The position numbers were made by a program, and so were the translations under genes. This document shows, in pieces, positions 1-11,879 of a DNA stretch of 64,000 bases (position 1 is its first letter; every line of letters starts with the position of its first letter). The notes beneath the pieces are model-generated. The model saw nothing but the letters and a program-made list of their open reading frames with translations, ran no database searches and was not told where the DNA came from. This stretch comes from Morella rubra (taxonomy: Eukaryota; Streptophyta; Magnoliopsida; Fagales; Myricaceae): assembly GCA_003952965.2 (NCBI GenBank), contig CM025849.1:16646493-16710492 (forward strand). The letters run 5' to 3'.

Positions 1-1330
1 ATCTTATAGAAACTGGAAATAGTGAGCAAATCTTCCAGAAGGCAATTCAAGAAATGGGACGAGGACAGGTTGGCTTCTTATCCTTATCATATATACTTTA
101 TAGTTCCCAATGGTTTTCCACTTCATTGGGTTTAGCCCCCAACTCGCAAGCATTATTTGAAGTTGTCTTTTGCTTCTGGTTTTTAAAGTTCAACATAACA
201 CAAACTTATTGATAGGTAATCCATACTAGTCATGATGGAGCAATGGGGCACATTTTCTTGTGCAGCTTTTTCTTGCTGCTCAACAGCGATAGAATCAGTG
301 TTGTGTTTTCCTGGTATAGTATTTAAGTTGTCATGACAAATATAACAGCAGAGAGTTTAGTGTACCCTTTTCTGATCAATGTTACTATTATCTACCACAC
401 AGATTATTTTAGGTCTCAAGTCCAATGATCTTTCCTGCCATGCCCTGTTCTTTGATTATCTGCTTGCCACTGCAAACTTTGTGTGTTCGATTGCATTCAT
501 TTTATGTTCTCTTAATTGTTTCATCAATGGTCTCGTGGAGGACTCCAAAGAAAATCAGATTGAAAGGGGGGGCTTGAATATGCGATCTCTCTTCCCCACC
601 CCCATCCCCCCAACCTCTCAACAATTTATTTGATCATTTGCCAGGCTTGAAAATTATCCCATCTACCTTGTCAGTCTTCATAACTTTGGGAACTGGACAA
701 ATTGATGTATGTGGTACTTAAATGCAGGGAAAAGGAGAAGTTGCCGCTGCCAACTTGGCTGCATTTTACTTTATGTAATGCATAGGGCATGTTCTAAACT
801 AGATATGATGGTAAGCTTGCTTTGGGCCATGGTTGCAGGTGCTCAATACTGTTGAAGAAATTCAGGAGAGGCATGATGCTGTGAAAGAAATTGAGAAAAA
901 GCTGCTTGACTTACATCAGGTATATCTATAGCGACCTAAGTTTATGCTACTGGAAATCAGATGTCTACTATAACTTTGAGATATCTGGACAGATTTACCT
1001 TGATATGGCGGTTTTAGTGGAGGCTCAAGGAGAGATCTTAGACAACATTGAAAATCAGGTTTGCTTCTGCGTTGACATCATTGTCCACTGTGGTTCTGTG
1101 CATACATACGCATAATGCATTGCTTGGTACTGCGTGTTAATGGGAATCTTGTCCAGGTCACAACTGCAGTCGAACATGTCCAAAGAGGGACAAGTGTACT
1201 TCAAAATGCAAAGAAACTCCAGAAGAACTCCCGAAAATGGATGTGCATTGCTATCATTATTCTCCTAGTAATAATAGCCGTTGTAGTTGTCGGTGTCATC
1301 CAACCTTGGAAGAGTAACAAGGGTGCTTGA
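1..1330 (+). CDS. SYP132: SYP132-type syntaxin (Qa-SNARE), 3' part, with proximal last exon
   Basis: Plasma-membrane t-SNARE that pairs with R- and Qb/Qc-SNAREs to fuse secretory vesicles. Exons read directly with GT-AG borders: 1-68 (starts [16 protein letters not shown]), 839-919 ([15 protein letters not shown]), 993-1058 ([20 protein letters not shown]) and 1157-1330 (VTTAVEHVQ onward, stop TGA 1328-1330). All junctions keep frame. The SNARE helix crosses the last three exons. The terminal exon adds a basic [10 protein letters not shown] stretch and a single membrane anchor rich in I/V ending PWKSNKGA, as in tail-anchored SYP13 syntaxins. The N-terminal Habc region lies left of the window. 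The match to SYP132 is by remembered family sequence ([30 protein letters not shown]); SYP131 or another close paralogue is the main alternative. A second terminal exon follows 1.46 kb downstream, so transcripts may end here or read on. Confidence 0.93.
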
Positions 1331-1953
1331 GTCTGCCACTGTTCCCTTTGTCCATCTAGTGCCATAGGAGAGTTGGCTTCCACACTATCCAGAATTTTAG
1401 TCCGGCTGTCATAGTAGTGTTTCTTACCGCTTTGGTGTGGCTCTTACTTGTTCATTCATTTATTTGTTTTATGTTGGTGGTGTGCTTCTGTATGGAGGAT
1501 TTGGAACTCGTACAAACAGTTGTCTTTATGAATTGAAAGCGTGAAAACATCAAGCTTCTTGATTTGCTTTGTTAGACTACCTATGTTTGCCACTGACTAT
1601 TTTTTTTTTCAAACTTTGTTTCTCGTAATATCTGTCTTATTGTTCTCTACAACGAAAATAAGCCAGTTAATTTAGCCCCCCAAATTTCATACGGCCAGGT
1701 CGTTATTTTGTTTGGGTATCTTCTTCTCTCACTTTAGTGTGTTTTTAAAGTGGAATAAAATTAGATTTTTTTTTAGAAGGAAAAAAAAAGGAATGGATCA
1801 CGTGTTAGTGTTATTTTTGGATAAGCCTTAATCACGTAATGTCTTTTCGTTGTCTTGACTTCTTAGACTTGTACCGTGTTGGTGTTGTATCTTCGTTGCT
1901 GTGTGGAACTTTCCCATTAACATCGTCTCCGCTCTTGGTTGTCGGTATTGTGT

Positions 1954-1968
1954 CCCCCCCCCCCCCCC
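1954..1968 (+). repeat. Poly-C run in the intron between the syntaxin terminal exons
   Basis: An uninterrupted run of 15 C residues between the two alternative terminal exons. It is likely length-variable and prone to sequencing error. Confidence 0.9.
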
Positions 1969-2605
1969 GTCTTGTGGTTATTCTTAGCTTCAGCCCTTAT
2001 AGCCGGATTCGTTTCCAAATCTTTGAATTTAGCATATTATAGGGCTTTTGGTCCGTTATTATTTTTTCTCAAATATTAATATATAAGTTTCATTTGCGTG
2101 GAAAAAAAAAATGATTGTTTTTTCAATTCCGAAATTATCCTCCTATGTCTCTAACTTCCCCATTTTAGTTGTAATTTTTTTTTTCAAGCTCATCAATCAA
2201 CTAGCTTACGTACTTTTGTGTCGATTGTAGTTGTTAAATTTGTCATGCCTTACAGTAGAATAAAAACTTAAAAGTGTCTATAGTGACCTTTCTGAACACT
2301 GGAGGTATCAACACGACATTCATGAGGTAAAGGAAAGACAATGAGTGAATACTGTTTCTCCTTCCCCAAAACTTATTCAGTTTCAGAAGCAAAGAAAAAT
2401 AGTCAAAACAGAGACTTAGGGCCATAGTCACTGATCATGGAAAGACAGAAAGGCCTTTCACCAATAGGGCATTTCCCCAGCTTTCAGCTCCTGAATCTCT
2501 GATCACTACAAGGCATTGACGTTGTTCCAACCTCCGAGCTTAAAGATTGTTCGTAATAAATATTTCTTTATTGCTGCTATTTTCCTCTCCTTTTGGGTCG
2601 TAGTA

Positions 2606-2608
<3 letters not shown>

Positions 2609-2637
<29 letters not shown>

Positions 2638-2638
2638 G
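2609..2638 (+). repeat. (TC)n microsatellite ending in an acceptor-like AG
   Basis: About 14 TC units followed by AG|GTGATCGG, 150 bases upstream of the distal syntaxin exon. A long pyrimidine tract ending in AG looks like a splice acceptor. The distal exon has its own acceptor at 2786-2787, so this may be a decoy or an upstream polypyrimidine element. Confidence 0.85.
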
Positions 2639-2787
2639 GTGATCGGTTCAGTAATCTATTTCTTAAACATTATACAGGAGTTAAATAACGAAATTACAAG
2701 TTAAAACTCCTTGATTGCTTGAAAATGGCTGTGGTGGTAGATGCTATATTTAAAATCAAACCAACTCGTTTGCTACCTTGAGTACAG

Positions 2788-2946
2788 GTGACAAATGCAG
2801 TGGACCATGTGCGGTCAGCCACAGATGCTCTCCAAGCTGCAAAGAGTTTGCAAAAGAAGTCACGGAAGTGCATGATGATTTCCATCATATTACTCCTGGT
2901 TATTGCAATCATCGTCGTACTCTCTATTGTGAAACCCTGGAAGTAA
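2788..2946 (+). CDS. SYP132: Distal alternative last exon of the SYP132-type syntaxin
   Basis: A 159-base exon preceded by the acceptor TTGAGTACAG and open from its first base to TAA at 2944-2946. It encodes 52 residues starting VTNAVDHVRSATDALQAAKS, then a basic KKSRK, a membrane anchor and the end SIVKPWK. It starts in the same phase and at the same point in the SNARE helix as the proximal last exon at 1157, so it can replace that exon after the donor at 1058/1059. The two tails are alike in layout but diverge in the anchor (CMMISIILLLV versus [11 protein letters not shown]). No ATG-led gene surrounds it, which argues against a separate syntaxin gene. Alternative terminal exons with alternative polyadenylation are known at the Medicago SYP132/SYP13II locus, where one isoform serves the host-microbe interface. 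Which exon here matches that isoform is inferred, not shown. Confidence 0.85.
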   Translation: MTNAVDHVRSATDALQAAKSLQKKSRKCMMISIILLLVIAIIVVLSIVKPWK

Positions 2947-3014
2947 TCAACAGAGTGAAATCATCTGTCTACTCACTCTCGTTCATACTCAGTTACAGGC
3001 ATATACATAGAAAC

Positions 3015-3020
3015 AATAAA
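3015..3020 (+). promoter_or_regulatory. Candidate polyadenylation signal for the distal syntaxin exon
   Basis: AATAAA lies 69 bases after the stop of the distal last exon, within AAACAATAAAGATC. The position suits a short 3' UTR ending near 3040. No equally well-placed AATAAA was seen close behind the proximal stop at 1330; the nearest exact one is near 1754. Plant polyadenylation signals are loose, so this is suggestive only. Confidence 0.4.
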
Positions 3021-3129
3021 GATCAAAAGTATTCAAGTTGTATGGGTTCTTATTTCTCTTTCCCTTTCTATACAAATGCATCTATGACTATGTTTAACAT
3101 TTTTTTTTTGAGATATAAATACAAATAAA

Positions 3130-5840
3130 CTATAAGCTAGCATATCTACATTTGCTTATCCCTTTCTGAGCTGGCATGTAACCTGTTTGAGAGGTTGTTG
3201 TGCTTTCTGACTCCTCTCCATCCTTTATATCCATTATGTTCTTTTTTTCGGGGGATTTAGAAAACGACCATATATTTAATGAGTTACTTCGGGCAAATTA
3301 GGGAGGAGGCAATTCCCAAAGAGCTAAAGTTGGATTTGAGGAACAGCAGACTCTTGAGGTAAGTCAAAGTATCCCAATCTCTATCAGATGTAAATCCATA
3401 TTCAGAAGAAATTGGTATCACAAAAACTCAACATGCACAACTGAGCAGTCGACAAAATCACCTAGGAACATAGCCATGACAGCAGCAGCAAAACCACCAC
3501 CGTTTGCAAAGCATGTTTCATTAAATAGGATGACAGTAAACATTCATCAGTTCAGCTCTGATGAAAAAAAACAATTAAAAAATGTGACAGCTTACCATCC
3601 TATTTAATCCACTATTAGCTGAAGTCTGTGTTTTAATCAGCACATTAAACCCTACTTAGAGCACTAATGGAGAAATAAAATGAGTTTTCAAAACTGCAAC
3701 CAAAGATTCCCTTCCTAGAGAAAATATTTCCAGAAACGCCAAGAGAATATACCATCCAATAAGTGACGATTTTCTCTACTCACTCTTCAAGTTTTCATTT
3801 TGATGTCAATTTTACAATCAACCCCATCTTCTTGCCCTAACCATCAGTAAACGTCTTAATCCTTCTTCCAATTCGCTTAATTCTCACCTAGGACCATAGT
3901 CATGACTAGAGGTGCAATCTCAGCTTTGTTGAAGGCAAAATTATGTCAAAGATGTACAACTTTCTCCTATATAATACATTACACCAAGGACTATTCTTAG
4001 ACCTACATTTGAGATTCTCTGGAACACATTCCACATGACCTTATCATGCATCTTACAAGGATTACACCAAACATCACATAATTGTTTAGAATCATGAACA
4101 CCTAAAGTGACTTTAAATCATTGCATATAGATACGTATACGTATTTGAATGTAAATTAGGACATAACCTTCAAGTCAACTGTTGAAAAGAAAAGAAGAAA
4201 AAAGGAGTCTCGGTGACAATTACCCAGATAACCCTAGCTTTTAGGAATTTACTTGAGAAAAAACCTTAAAGTGCATCTCCTTTGTCATTACTCCTGTAAA
4301 CCACAATAATCTCAGCTCTAAAAGTTCCAAGCACTAAAAGCACCTCGGGCAGTTGCCTGATCATCAAGCTTGTGCATGCCTATTTTGATTATAACCCACA
4401 GCTGAAATCCAGCAGAGACAAGCTTATGCTTGTAGAAATACAGGAATATATATACCTTAACCCAGTCAACGGACAATAGGTTACTCGTAGGCATCGCTTG
4501 TGACTGCATATGTGCTTACAGTGTCTGTGTGTGTATCTGCGCCCATGAGAGAGAGAAAGAGAGACAGACAGGCGGAGACAGACACAGAGACATCAACTGG
4601 GATAGGCGCAGCTAAAGTAAATTTGTTGTTTTATGCTCAATTGCCCTTGATTCAAAATGGAGGACACCCAATACAATGCAAAGTAAGCAGAGTGAATAAA
4701 CTGCAGCAAGAGTCTGAAATCACAAATGAATAGCACAACGCCAGAATTAACTGGAATAGCATCACACTAGAATTAACAAACATTCACACACCATTGTGAA
4801 AATAATGAAGATAAGATACCTTGGTTTAAAACTCAGATAATTTTTCTTCGAGAATACCAGCTTATTAGTAAGGGAATTTGTTAAAACAGAGACCAAAGAC
4901 ATTGCAAACCAAGGGATTCAAACCCAGGACACGAAAGACTCCGTTGTGTATAACTTTTATGTTGGGTCAAACAATACTGTCAAAGAGTAGATCGGCTGCT
5001 TTTGTTTACATTCCATTGTTGTCGTACATTCTAAGACCATGAAATTCAAACATGCACAGATACATCGATCATCAGATAAGTACCAAAGAAAGTACACAAC
5101 AAAGGTAGAGGATAATGCATGTTCCTTGGTGTTCAAGATCCTAAAATGTGATGATTACATGATAAGAACACCTCAACCAGACTTATAATTGGGGCGCCAG
5201 TCCCGTCTAACAAATTCTTTTTTGGATGAGGACACCTCAACCAAGCTCATAATCGGCACCGGTACCTTCTAACAAATTATTTTGGATGGATTAAAAACTC
5301 TCCTTGGATCCCAAGTACAGTAAACACATCAGGCAAGACAGCCAGCTCAAGCTGCCAACAGAACACACACCCATACACGCACACCAACACACAGCAGCTA
5401 TAACTGCACGCTAACTTTAAAAACTAATCAAGGAACTAAGATCTACTAAACACAAAGAAGGGAGTGTGCCAAACACTACGATTTGCATCGAGTTTCGTAT
5501 ATTCCTTCTAGCAGCAAATCCACTTCTAACATCAATTTTAAGAGCTTCAAGTAAGCTGTCTTATGGCTTAACTTGCCCTTTATGCGCTATTTCGGTTCTA
5601 TGTAATCAGTGATGACACATACTGGCCGCTCAAGCAACTCAGAAAGTATAAGACCAGACATCTAGAGTATTACAACCCAATAAATCCTTTGCCCCGGATG
5701 CTAATCTTTCTAGTAACCAAATTCTCCACTCAAATTCTCCCATTCAAAGTGTGTGAAAGAAATAATCTGTCTTTACTCTCAAGGTTGCTTCTATGACAAA
5801 TAAAATCGTCCACAAAACAAAAATTACCAATATCCCCAAG
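3130..5840. other. Intergenic, no gene recognised
   Basis: AT-rich DNA with short chance reading frames only. It holds a GA-rich patch (about 4541-4605) and an imperfect tandem duplication near 5165-5290, listed separately. No transposase, RNA gene or conserved exon was recognised on either strand. Confidence 0.6.
5165..5290. repeat. Imperfect tandem duplication, about 62-base unit, two copies
   Basis: Two adjacent copies share the blocks ACACCTCAACCA, TATAAT/CATAAT, TCTAACAAATT and TTTTGGATG in the same order. The copies differ at several positions, so the duplication is not recent. No function is apparent. Confidence 0.75.
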
Positions 5841-5842
5841 TA

Positions 5843-8640
5843 GCAGAACTAGGACCAATTTGAAGAGGAACGAACTTTTAAGGCGAAATGACAAAAAAAA
5901 AAAATTTCCTATATAATGCAAAAAGTATCTTAGAGTTAAAATATCAAAAATTAAAAATTAAAGCATTAAAAATATTGAAAATACGCGTACCGTACTATAT
6001 TATTCTGAGACTGAGAGGCGGCAATTGGATCCTACGAGTCTGCATCTTCTGAAAACGTTGCAAAATAGTTTCGTTCTTGATAGTTTCAAAATTCCCCTCT
6101 TAATGTATATTACCATGCTATCATTCATCTATTCATCTCTCATCTTATTACGCAAGTCAGTCTTTTTAAATTTTAAAATCAGTAGAACACACTTTATTAA
6201 CGTTGCAATCGCAACTGGTAAGACCAATGCCAAGTAAGGAGATAAACTAATAAATATAGATTATTTTTTGTCCAAACCATCTTCACAGTAAGACCTCCAA
6301 TATCTGAAGCTCAGAAAAAGTATCATTATTCTCACTCATGAATGTAGGTGTGAAGTGATCTATAAGCCTAATACGATCAGCTACTAAGAAATCGTCTAAT
6401 AAAGCTCAGCAAAACGAAATAACTTAGCATGATCAAACGTTGAGAATGAATTCCTTGGATTAAGATAATGTATGCAAAGAAGTACTCTATATATTTACTT
6501 ATGTGAAATGATGATCTATCTCCTGAGCGATCAAATCAATAACTTGACCAAATTCTACACAAAAATGATGTAAGTATTATTTGCCCTCTATGCCTCTTAC
6601 GACTAAGAGTTGGTATATAATTTTTCATATTGGCATTGATAGAATTATCCACACAAAAGTTTTAACCAAAAAAAAAAGCATCTCATTTCATCTCCCTCAA
6701 AGCCTGCAACCTTTGTTTAACAACTCCGACCAAACTCATAGCATTAACAATATCTTGATCCTTTCGCTGTAAGGCTGTGACAATTCATTCGTAATTCATA
6801 TTATATTCCTCAACAAATGTATAGTAAATATAAACTCAAAGCTTTCCATCTTATCCATCTTTGTTTTGAGCAAGTACCATTTTCTTTTACGTTTTCAAGT
6901 ATTTCCAACACTACTGACCACATAGTGAAGAGACGGATTATTGTAACGTAGTATAAACCCTAATGAGTCACCTAGTCTTGCCAGATTGATTTCGATCTCT
7001 TCCACTAGAAATCTCTCCCTTGTCCAACCGCTCTGATATCTTCTCATGTTGACTTTGCCGAATAGTATCTTCCTTTTACAAGGAGCTTCAACTATATTCA
7101 CAGTCAAAGAAGTGTAATTAAAAAAATCACCAACTTCAAAGTTATTCTTTGCAATAGCCACATTAATTGAAGTTGGTGAGCAAAACAATGGATATAGGTA
7201 GGATTATTCCTCAAAATGAACGACTTCAAACCATTGAACTCACCTCTCAAGTTTGATGCCCCTTCATACCCTTGACCTCTCAATTTAGATATTGATAGCC
7301 TATGTTTGCAAACTTGTCTATAGCATTTTTCAAAGATTGGGAGCAAGTATCGATAACATGTTCCACACCAAGAAACTTTCTATCACCTGTCCACATTTGT
7401 TCACATATCTCAAAACCACTGTCATTTGCTCCTTCACTGAATTATCTCGAGACTCATCAACCATAAGAGAAAAAATCTATCTCCAATATCTTTAATGATG
7501 GCAAGTGTGATCTCCGCTGCAACAGCATTCACCAATTCCTTCTGAGTTTTTGGAGAAGTCATTTGGTTGTTTCTCGGAGCATTAAGATGAGTTGTCTTAG
7601 CAACCTTTTCATTACGTAAGTTGTACCATTAAAAGCTCAAGAAAATTGTCTTTTCTCATTGAACTATCGGATTCGTCATGACTACGAAAAGCTAATCCTT
7701 GCCCCAAAAGATAACGAATGTAATATAAAATTGTTGTCAAACAAATGCTGTAAGCATTCTCTATATTGTGCCATTGTGTGGATAACATGTGCGACACACT
7801 TTGTCCCTGATTTCTGAGTGTTTCACATTGTCTTCTAGCATCATTGTGAGTATTATTACATATACCAACATGCTCATCAAAAACCTCCACTACCTTTTTC
7901 TAATTGTTAAATCTCGTAGATGTAAACACATATCCCCTCGGATCTTGCACCTCTAGGTCGCCTAAACAGATAACAACATAAGCAATACGCTGCATACTTT
8001 GATACACTACATTCCAACCACTCATAATCTTTGAACCATCTCTCCCTAAAACCTCTCATTGTTTTCCTATATGGCTTCTTTAGCAAATTATGGTCAAATA
8101 GTTGAAAATTACCTTTGATTAAGTATTCCCCATGAATTTGATCTCTAATACTAACATCATATTCTTCAATAGATTTATGCAACCCCGGGTCAACAACAAT
8201 ATCGTCCGGACTAAACAAAAGCCGAGATCTTTTTGAACTAGTATTCATTTCAGAACTAGTAGCCACGTTATGAGTATTAGACGACTCTATGCTGGCTGAC
8301 TTTTTTAATAAAAAAACTTATCCATTATCTAAAGAAAATAAAAGAAAACAAAAAAAAAATCATCAACCAATCAGTGGTAATAGCATTAAAGATTAAATTC
8401 GTGTTGTTCAAGACATCAATGGAGCACCAACTAATCAAACAAGCAGAGTATATATATATTATTAGTAAAATAGAACACATAAATGAAACAGAGTATTTCA
8501 AAAGCATTTTTAGCACTATAACTCTTCAATTCCATAAATGAAGTACTTACTTTTGCTGCCAAAAAGGATGTGCTCTATACTTAATAAGTTCTGTTGAATT
8601 TGTTGGGATCTACAAAAAGAAAAATAGAACACATAAATGA
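5843..8640 (-). mobile_element. Decayed hAT transposon with TTF/ZMYM1-like transposase
   Basis: Transposase relic read right to left. The N-terminal part (8266-7907) carries SPDDIVVDPGLHKSIEEYD and GEYLIKGNFQLFDH, with a TTF-type cysteine region (YAAYCLCCYLFRRP). Next come ESDSSMRKDNFLELL (about 7620-7680), then RGQGYEGASNLRGEFNGLKS and HCFAHQLQLM (about 7140-7290). A C-terminal dimerisation remnant lies at about 6240-6025 (LALVLPVAIAT, TDLRNKMRDE, VIYIKRGI). These match plant zinc-finger MYM-type-1-like hAT proteins in order. Frame changes and stops are scattered, and the stretch at 6240-6890 is poorly conserved, so it cannot encode a working enzyme. The left end near 5843 (GCAGAACTAGGACC) aligns with the terminus of a related fragment at 56.2 kb. 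The right end is uncertain. Confidence 0.8.
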
Positions 8641-9064
8641 GAAAAAGAAACAAGTACTATGTTTCAATTCTTGAAAGACAACAAGAGCAAAACTAGCATA
8701 TTGTTAAAAATAATTTCTAAGTACTCTATTTCAGCTCCCCAAGCTCATTCAAATTACAAAGATCCAAAGTTCAAAAAGAAGAACATATGAATCTTCTTCA
8801 TCAATTGTATCCAACAAGAAATTCAGAATTTGAAGGGATCTTTAGCACTTGAACAATTAAATGATCATAGGTATATTTCCTACTGCAGGAATATTCATAA
8901 CAAAATATTTACACCCATAACAAAATTGCAGTGCTATCTGAACATCATCTATTTGCTTATTTTGTTTTAAAAATAATAATCTTTGAAGTTGCAACTATAC
9001 GAACGAAGTTTTCCAATGTTAAGTATCTAAAGAATTAAGACAATGAATCTCACAATTGAAATCT

Positions 9065-9095
<31 letters not shown>

Positions 9096-10600
9096 ACAAA
9101 ATATTATTAGTGCATGTGTATATATGTGTGTGATCTTTCAATAAAGAGAGATTAGTAGTAGTTAGGAACACTTTAACCTTATAAAATAGGAGTTGTTCAT
9201 CATGGATCTGATTCAATGTGAAACATCTAAACGTCACCGTGTTGAACCAATCATACGGTATATATGGCGATCGATCGGGAAACTTAATTATTAAAACTTG
9301 AATTTTAAATTGATAATTGACTTAAATATGACATAATCTCTATTTAGGATGTTATCTTCATATATGTCTCACATGAATAACTTATCATCATGTGTTAAAT
9401 AATATTTCATAGCATTTATAGAATGTACAAACTAACTCTTGCATTATGTTACGTAGATATAACATGTACAATCTAAATATGATTTCCTTATATATGCTTC
9501 CATGATTAATAATGTGTACTTCACATGTTTTCATGTAATCTAAATATATCCTCACATATTTTGTTTATTTATAATTTGTGTGTGCTCAACATTTTAAACA
9601 CGTGGTCAAGCACTTCTTTACCATTCATGAAGTAAATGTACTTAGATTAGTACTCCATCATCAAGTATGTGTACTTGAATTGCTAAGTATATGTACTTTT
9701 TTTTTTTATTGAATTCCTAAATTGTGTATTCAGATTGTTTATTAGATCAATCGTTAATTATTTTATTTAAATAAATATTTTTACTTAGATATTTAGCAAC
9801 AAATTATGATGCTTACTTATATTTTTTGGTTATATTATAGATGATGCCATAAACTGTGTACTTATGTCTTTTAGAAATTTTTTAATTTGAGTCACATTCG
9901 GGCAATTAACACTTCTCTTTGTACTCAAAATGTCACAACACCGTTAAACGAAATGCAAAATGACCGAAATGCCCTCCGATTATAAAATTACACAAGATAT
10001 TAAAAAAAAAAATAGTATCAATTAGGAAATAAAAATTTAATGAAGAAGTGATTGTGTGGTCTGTGTATAAAAACAATATGCAATTAATAGTTTATATTTT
10101 AATCTATTTTTAAACTGTGATTTTTTTTTCTTTCTATTTTGCCTTGTTTGGTATTCTTTTAAATGGAGGAACATTTCAATCAATTCATATATCTCTAGGT
10201 ACTCACCATGTTCGAACGCATTTTAAAATTTAGAAAAATCTTATTGGAAAAATAACTATAAATTACAAAATAATTAATTAATGAGGATGTGATATATTTT
10301 TTTTTTAAAGTAAAATTAAGATATTGTACATTCATGAAATCTCAATTAACTATTTAAATTTGTATTTAGTTCTTAAACTAATGTCGTTTTAAACTTTAAA
10401 ATTTGTAATATTGTCATCGAATGGACATTTTGGTCAATTCAAATATATCTCCGTTAAAAAAAATATAAAATATAAAAATAAAAAACAAAAACAATGCCTT
10501 AAATATAAAACCAAACTGTCATATCCAAATTCAGAACATGTCCAAAATATAAAGCTGATGTCCAAAATACGTAAATAAAAACACAACAAAAATTAGCATG
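8640..10600. other. AT-rich intergenic DNA
   Basis: Very AT-rich, with no supported gene on either strand. It contains a (TA)n microsatellite at about 9067-9096 and poly-A/T runs near 9694 and 10291. The flanking hAT relic may extend a little into its left side. Confidence 0.6.
9067..9096. repeat. (TA)n microsatellite
   Basis: About 15 TA units in a row within AT-rich spacer DNA, probably length-variable between individuals. Confidence 0.95.
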
Positions 10601-10619
10601 TAATAAAATCTAAAGATCA

Positions 10620-11750
10620 CCCAGGGTCCTCAGAGACGTTGCCACATATGTAGAAATATCTCTAGGTCCTTCCGTCTGTAAGGCATCGAGCATCTTCTAT
10701 ACGTTTTCCATGTGACCTATAATTGTCTGGTTACGGAGCATCGCATTTGTGCGCTCCTGTTGGAATTCTCCTGAATCTTCTGAATACCACTCTCCAATCG
10801 GCCCACTTGCTCCACCAAAGGCTTTAGCACGACCTTAAAAATCGCACTAATTTGGAGTTGAGGTCCTTAAAGAGTTGGGGCACCCAAGGAGGGGGCGCTC
10901 CAAATGCCCCCTATCGGCCTGTACTTGTGCTACCACAGCTGCTTCTCTTCGAGCCAACCGCAAACCCAAATTTTCCACCTGGCCACCCTCGCCCCCTGCC
11001 TCTTGCTCCTTTGCATGGTGTTCCGGTTAAGTGCACTGACCAGCTATGTAAACGGCTCATTGTCACCGATAGGGACACTAGCACGCTCTAAATACTTTAT
11101 CAGGAAGACACCATATGAGAGATCGATGTCGACCAAGCCTGCTCTAGGATCAGCTTGTACATGTAAAGTGGGAGATCAACTCGAGTCTGCTGACCAACTA
11201 GGAGCATCATCTGCGCTTTCTCAAACGGACACTCTGTTGAGTGGGATCGGGGGTCGATGTTGTAGGCAAATACTAAGTACATCATCCACTAGAACAGAGT
11301 CAACTCGCTTTGTTTGATGAAGGTGCCAATAGCCACAAAGGTTTGGCCGGTCATAATGGTCCATATATCTTGCTCTGAATCCTTTTCCCCTTCCTCCAAA
11401 TGTGTACCCGAGAAGTAAGGGGTCGGTGGCTGCTCACACTACAAGAAGTCAGCAATCAAATCTAGGAGAATGCCACCTGATGGTCTCAAACTGTCAGTTG
11501 CAACTCATCTCCCTTACTGGAGACAACAACTGCATAGTAAAAATCTCGAACCAAGCCTTCCATGGTATAGCCGGCCTAGGTGAACTAATGCAACCACTGT
11601 TGGTACTTAAATAACTAGAACATTGTGTGGTCCTCGTACAATAGCTCATCAAAATCAAACAACATTGTTGTACACTCTTTAACCACAAGCTGCAATTGAA
11701 TTTGCATCTACCACGACTCGATGCTAATCTCAACTGACTGCACCTAGAAA
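10620..11750 (-). pseudogene. Relic of a 'putative plant transposon protein' gene (PF20167-like)
   Basis: Reading on the minus strand, separate frames show pieces typical of this plant family. These include a REFYYAVVV / QVAFSLDLIADFL-like region (about 11440-11600), AYNIDPRSHSTECPFEKAQM followed by LLVGQQTRVDLPLYMYKLI (about 11130-11280), and a C-terminal coiled segment VEQVGRLESGIQKIQ (about 10760-10840). The order fits proteins annotated as putative plant transposon or retrotransposon-associated proteins, whose true function is unknown. The copy is degraded and treated as a fossil. It lies between AT-rich spacer and the GATCGATC-rich block that leads to a CACTA-type end, so it may have been carried by that element. 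Family assignment rests on remembered motifs. Confidence 0.55.
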
Positions 11751-11879
11751 GACGAAGCCCCTGTCCTCAAAGTGCACACACGCTTAAATCCAAAAAATTT
11801 TATGTACAATGCAATAATTGTATATAAAAATTTATTAATAAAGAAAAAAGAAAAAAAATAAACATAATTAAAAGATTGA

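Noticed and set aside
2778-3128. 116-residue plus-strand frame over the distal syntaxin exon
   Set aside because: It is a different frame from the one continuing the SNARE helix; the 52-residue tail in the splice-compatible frame is the real coding sequence.
11437-11450. CACTACAAGAAGTCAG, resembling a CACTA transposon terminus on the plus strand
   Set aside because: It falls inside the PF20167-like relic, where the reverse strand still reads as that protein (ADFL...CEQPP), and it lacks the expected 3-base duplication matching the end at 13993.
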